Positions 59,532 to 64,000 of a stretch of DNA of 64,000 bases are shown here, in pieces; the first letter of the stretch is position 1; every line of letters starts with the position of its first letter. The notes below the pieces were generated by a model that saw nothing but the letters and a program-made list of their open reading frames with translations, was not told where the DNA came from and searched no databases. The position numbers were made by a program, and so were the translations under genes. Source of the stretch: Pegea sp. RAD2-039 (taxonomy: Eukaryota > Chordata > Thaliacea > Salpida > Salpidae); assembly GCA_034620365.1 (NCBI GenBank), contig JAQGEQ010000354.1, positions 682,001 to 746,000 on the forward strand, written 5' to 3'.

Positions 59532-62500
59532 TTAGTTTTTATACAGTTGTATTTCAGATGTATGAACAAAAACGGGCTTTTCTTCTTTTTTATAAATCAA
59601 ATCCTGATTCATAAAATTTCTCAAAAAAGGATAAGGAATCCGATCATAATCTGGATGTTTTCTTTGTGCAGTTGAATAACTCCGAAAAGATGATTTTTGA
59701 ATATCAGGAGCTTTTGAACTCTCCGAACCATGGGCTGTTTGGGGTCTTTTTTTAAGAATAGGGGTTTGTCCGACTTGGTAGCTTCTATTTATGTATCTTG
59801 GAACGGAACTTTCAAAAGTTTTGTTGTTATTAGATTGATGATTAGATTGACGTTGGTGATACTGAAAGTACAATCTAGTCAAAAGCATTGATATTTTAAA
59901 GATTTAATTATCAAATAATTTGATTAATTTTCAGTTAAATGCATTTAAAAATTATTTATACTGTAAATATGACTCATTAATTTTCTATAATTCTCTTTTA
60001 AGTTTAAAGAAACAAAACTATTTATCTTCTATCTTATATTACTTGAGGAAACTGGACTTTTCGGGAACCAGTACGAGAATTCTTCTCATTAAATCTAACT
60101 TCAGCACTAGGAGGCCTGGATGCTTCGAATTCACTTGACACACCGCTGTCCACTGTTTGATAAGATGTAGTAGGGGATGGTGATTTGGGCATAAGAGCGT
60201 TTTTGTGTTGATGAAAAGTCGCAATTGCTTTATTAATTTGCTCTACAGTGGGTACGGTGAGAGCTTTTTCAGTAATATGAAATTTCTTATTTGATTGAAC
60301 GAGAGTTTGAACTTTCCCTCCTCCAAATTTCTTTGAAAATATTTAAGATTACAAATCGTAAGACTCAAAGAGAATATTATAAATAGTTTATTCATCAGCG
60401 CTAATCTTCTTACCTGGACAAGTGACATTTCTAAAGGGTCTTCATTTAACCCTTGCTTAGGGCTCTTGATGTTGATAGCTGTTGCATATTTTACGTTTTC
60501 CATCTCCTTGGGACCTATTATTTCTTGAGCGGAAAGCTCCTATAAAATAAGATTGATATTTTCTACTTGAGCTTGTACTGCTACTTTTAGTGATAATAAT
60601 TTTAGCTCGCTGTCTTTTAGAGAATAAGTGCTCAAAGTAATGTATAAAAATTGTTTTAATAAATTAATTTTACAGAATACAAACTCACTGAAGCTTCTTG
60701 ACAAGTATTGCTGTTATCTGTTACTGTATCATCTAGTGTAGTTGATTCATTGTGAACTAAATCCTGGTATTAATTAAAACAGATGAACATTTAAATAAAT
60801 GAAACAATTAAAAGTAATTTAATACAGACTTAATTGTATTTATTAGACTTAGATTAAATATTAATATTAAGCAAAAAATGATAAAATGTAAATGTAACAA
60901 TCATAATTTACCTCACAATTTTAAAGACTTATTTATCGGAAATTTGTTAAAAACAGTTTTAATTTAGTTGTTTGCTTTTACAATGATAAATTATTAATGT
61001 CACAAAACCAATTATTACAAAGCTTACTTTGTCGAAAATAGTTCCATATTCAGTTTCAAAAGGTTGATTAATTTTAACGGTCACTTGTGGAGAAATGTAC
61101 TGTGTTGATATTGTCCTTGTCTGTCCTAAATTACTAAATAAACAAAATAAAAATCTTCAGTGACTTAAGAAATGCTTGTACAGATTTTATCTTAAATCTT
61201 TCTGAGATGATTTATTTAATAAAAGACTTTGATGGTACAATTTTAAATCGATATAATAAAATGAATTTGTAGCAAGTATAAACATGATGTTTTTTGTCAT
61301 TGAGAATAATTTAGTCTGTTTTTAAAACTAAAAAGGGAAAATTGGAATATTTAAATTCAGACTTGAACTTTAATTATTAATTAGTTATGTGATTAATTAA
61401 TTTTGATCAATTGATAAGTTAAACAGAATTTGTTCTGTACTTTCAAGGTCAATTATTTGAATTTAAATATTACTCTTCCAATTTCATTAACAATAAAGCT
61501 TGTATATATTGAAAACAAAATTGATAATGAAAGTCTTATACCAAAAATTTGAGCAAATAAAAGATTTTGAATTAATTTATAAATCAGAAAATGTTTTGTA
61601 AGCTCACTATTCATGAGACTGAGTTTGAACAGATTTGGTTGAACCTCTGGTGGTTTGCGTGGATTTAGATACCATTCTCTTGGCTTTATACTTCTGAAAA
61701 AATTAAATAAGGGTTATACGTGTAATTTATTTTATAGAAAAAATTAAATCGTGAATGAAACTTTTATAAGTACTTGCACTGTTGCTTTCAATTCATTCAC
61801 TTCCAGAAGCAAAGTTTTGGATCTGAAATGATAACGTTTTTATCTCTTTGGTCAATTATTTCATTTATTCACGACTAATAGAAAAATATTTTATAAAAAT
61901 GCTCCTTAACTATTGTGATAAGATATTTTTACTTATGATGCTATTGTGATTTATTTGTTAATGATTTAAAAGGAAGACAGTGTTTTTACTAGAAAAGTTT
62001 ATTGAATAGTCAACAACACAATAATTGTTTACATCTACTGAAAGAGAAAATGCTTGAAATACTAGTAATTTCTAAACCTTTGCTTTTCCCATTTCAACTC
62101 TTCTCGTTTAAGAATTAGTTGATTTTCATTTTTCATTAACCTATCTCTATAACTTTGCATCTTTGGTGCTTGACTTTTCTGAAAATACAAATATTTGTTG
62201 TAAACAGGTAACGTGTTAATATGGATCTACACAATCTTTAAAATTATTTAACTCTTTTTTACTGATATGAATTATAAAGCAAATAGTGATAGTTTTTATA
62301 TACTCATGATTCTATACTTTGTATTATAAGTTTGATTGGATATAAATGTTGTAATCGTTTATTTTGTAGAAATTACAACTTATAAAATGTTTTATTATGT
62401 AAATATACAAATGTTTCAACAATTGTAAAACATTTAGCAATACATTTTCGGACATTTAATTTAAAGTTTTAAAACTCTTCAAACAAACTTTACGAATTAT

Positions 62501-62879
62501 TTGATTTAAAAGTTTTAATATCTGACTATCAAAATGTTAGTGCTGAAAGTATTTCAACACTTTTAAAGCAACACTATAAGCAAAAAGTCAACGACCATCT
62601 TGAAAAACCAATTACTTTTGTCATTTCCTTATATGGTCTTCTTGGAATCGATTTGGTCAGTTTTCGCTCCAGTTCAACGACTTCTTTACATTTTTTTTGT
62701 AACTCCATCTCTAACTCATACATTCTTGTACCCCAATCAACAAAAGCACCACGTGTATAGGGATTAGCACTTGGCAGACATTTTACACCATTTGATCTAT
62801 TATCATAGAAGGAAGAATACAGTTGCTGTATGTATGGCGTCTCTCTTTGACCAAAAGCTGTTACTGTGACAGAAGCCAT
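59532..62879 (-). CDS. Coiled-coil protein of unknown function (474 aa)
   Basis: Nine exons: 62,616-62,879; 62,078-62,178; 61,774-61,822; 61,608-61,693; 61,028-61,133; 60,689-60,763; 60,414-60,539; 60,043-60,330; 59,532-59,861. They total exactly 475 codons with stop. No signal peptide or membrane segment. An N-terminal motif (NPYTRGAFVDWGTRMYELE) leads into a coiled coil at about 50-75, and a second charged helix at about 100-135 (NENQLILKREELKWEKQ). A Ser/Thr/Gln-rich linker (STQTTRGSTKSVQTQ) follows, and a basic, Pro/Ser-rich C-terminal half (RPPSAEVRFNEK, then ILKKRPQTAH). The layout resembles centrosomal or ciliary coiled-coil proteins, but I do not recognise the family and this is only an impression. 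The donor of exon 1 (GTAATT) is weak but phase-correct. Confidence 0.85.
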
Positions 62880-64000
62880 GCTTGAATTTTAAGTTTGTTA
62901 TTTCTTCTTACTCTTATCAATTCAAAATATAAACAAACATTTATTCGTTATGAATAGTATCTTAGCGGCTGAAAAATTAAAAATAAGTACGAAAAATTGT
63001 ACTTTTACGAAAGTAATAAAAATATAAAAGGATTTCTACTATATACTGAATAACAATTGTATTTAAGAAGATTACAATTCATGATATAGTATGAATTTAT
63101 TGCATTTAAAAACTATTATATATCAAGTAAAAATGTTTAAGATGTTCTAATAAACTTTCTGTCAAGCAATGATTAAGATTACAGATAGTTGATTATTGAT
63201 TATGAGAGTGATAACAAATCTCTAAAGATTATCTGAACAGTTTGCTAACTGAAAAATAACTTTAGATTAAAGCTTATCACAAAACGAGTTTTGTAGAATA
63301 ACTAAAGCTACTACTCAATTTTCTTATAATTTAGTAGACACACAGTACAAGCTGAACTAATCTCATCTGAGATAATATAAAATTGACAAAAGCATACAAA
63401 ATCGTCGATGAAAAATTGTCCACTTGGAGAGCTTTATGATGTTTAAGCACATTTTAGATCCATGACAACATTTATAGGAACAAAACGTCATTTAAGCAAA
63501 AAAAAAGTCAAAATAATTTCAATATTTGCTAATAGACTATAAATTCACTATAAACTTGTTTGTTTAAATCTTTATTGGCTTTAAGGCGTCCTCAATTTCG
63601 CTAAGTCTTACATCATTAAAGTGATCACTTTTATTGTTTTAGTTTTTAAAACCGTGATACAATTGCTGGCAATTAAGAATAAACTCTTTAAAACAAACTT
63701 TAAATTGCGTCTTATAAATTTAATACGAGATTTTTATGTATTTACCGACTTATCTTAAGTCTTATCCTAATGTATGTTTGGTAATGTAAGTTTTATGTTT
63801 TTAACGACTTACAAATTTTCAATAAACGCTGCAAATTGACTCTTTTCAGATCTTCTATCTTAAAATTGTACTTCAAATTCATTTGTAATTTTCGAAAGTA
63901 AACCATTGCAAACTTGAGCTTATTAATATTTCAAGAATGTGATAAAAGTAACTGTCTGATAAATAATGTATTGACGCATCTGATGAAAGATAAACAAACC
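62880..64000. other. Upstream flank of the coiled-coil gene, right edge of window
   Basis: About 1.1 kb of AT-rich DNA with no supported coding exon, RNA gene or repeat. It should include the promoter of the minus-strand gene starting at 62,879. Confidence 0.5.

Noticed and set aside
1-64000. Prokaryotic systems (CRISPR, operons, ribosome binding sites, phage)
   Set aside because: Gene structure with GT-AG introns and animal protein families shows this is nuclear animal DNA; no regularly spaced repeats or operon-like gene packing were seen.

Overview
The window reads as nuclear DNA of an animal. It is very AT-rich, the genes are split by GT-AG introns, and the proteins encoded are metazoan: secreted FN3/VWA/sushi proteins, a PDZD11 orthologue, a LYRM7 orthologue and a bHLH factor. 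Retroelement remains and a Tigger-type DNA transposon relic lie between and within genes. I cannot name the species. An invertebrate such as a tunicate would fit the secreted modular proteins, but this is a weak guess. I joined exons by hand, requiring GT/AG borders and matching codon phase. Every complete gene model below closes to a whole number of codons.

Positions 1-22,632 (minus strand) hold one very large gene for a secreted protein: signal peptide, one fibronectin type III domain, a 12-nt micro-exon, one von Willebrand factor A domain with an intact metal site, then at least 24 complete sushi (CCP) domains and part of a 25th. The gene runs off the left edge. I joined 42 coding exons giving 1,810 codons. 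CCPs 10-21 are encoded by recurring exon cassettes. One CCP (no. 24) has lost both partners of one disulphide.

Positions 22,633-38,206 are a 15.6-kb stretch with no gene I can support; it holds one short retroelement tail. Positions 38,207-40,631 (minus) hold a second, small secreted VWA protein (245 aa). Three of its exons match the VWA exons of the large gene exactly in length and phase, so the two are neighbouring paralogues. Positions 41,697-45,797 (minus) hold a 369-aa bHLH protein in nine exons. Positions 47,854-48,603 (minus) hold PDZD11 (141 aa, four exons).

The right third has three more genes. A 1,115-aa, two-exon protein I do not recognise lies at 51,319-54,762 (plus). The complex III assembly factor LYRM7 lies at 56,106-57,026 (plus). 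A nine-exon, 474-aa coiled-coil protein of unknown function lies at 59,532-62,879 (minus).

Mobile DNA: a tRNA-headed SINE (about 45,313-45,505) and the 3' end of a LINE (about 46,430-46,975) share the same roughly 55-nt tail with a small hairpin, and a third copy of that tail lies near 27.4 kb. A second repeat family has one copy in an intron at 2.0 kb and one at 57.6 kb. A broken Tigger/pogo-like transposase lies at 57,985-58,800. The likely themes are extracellular adhesion or recognition on the left and housekeeping plus regulatory genes on the right. I see no sign that the right-hand genes act together.
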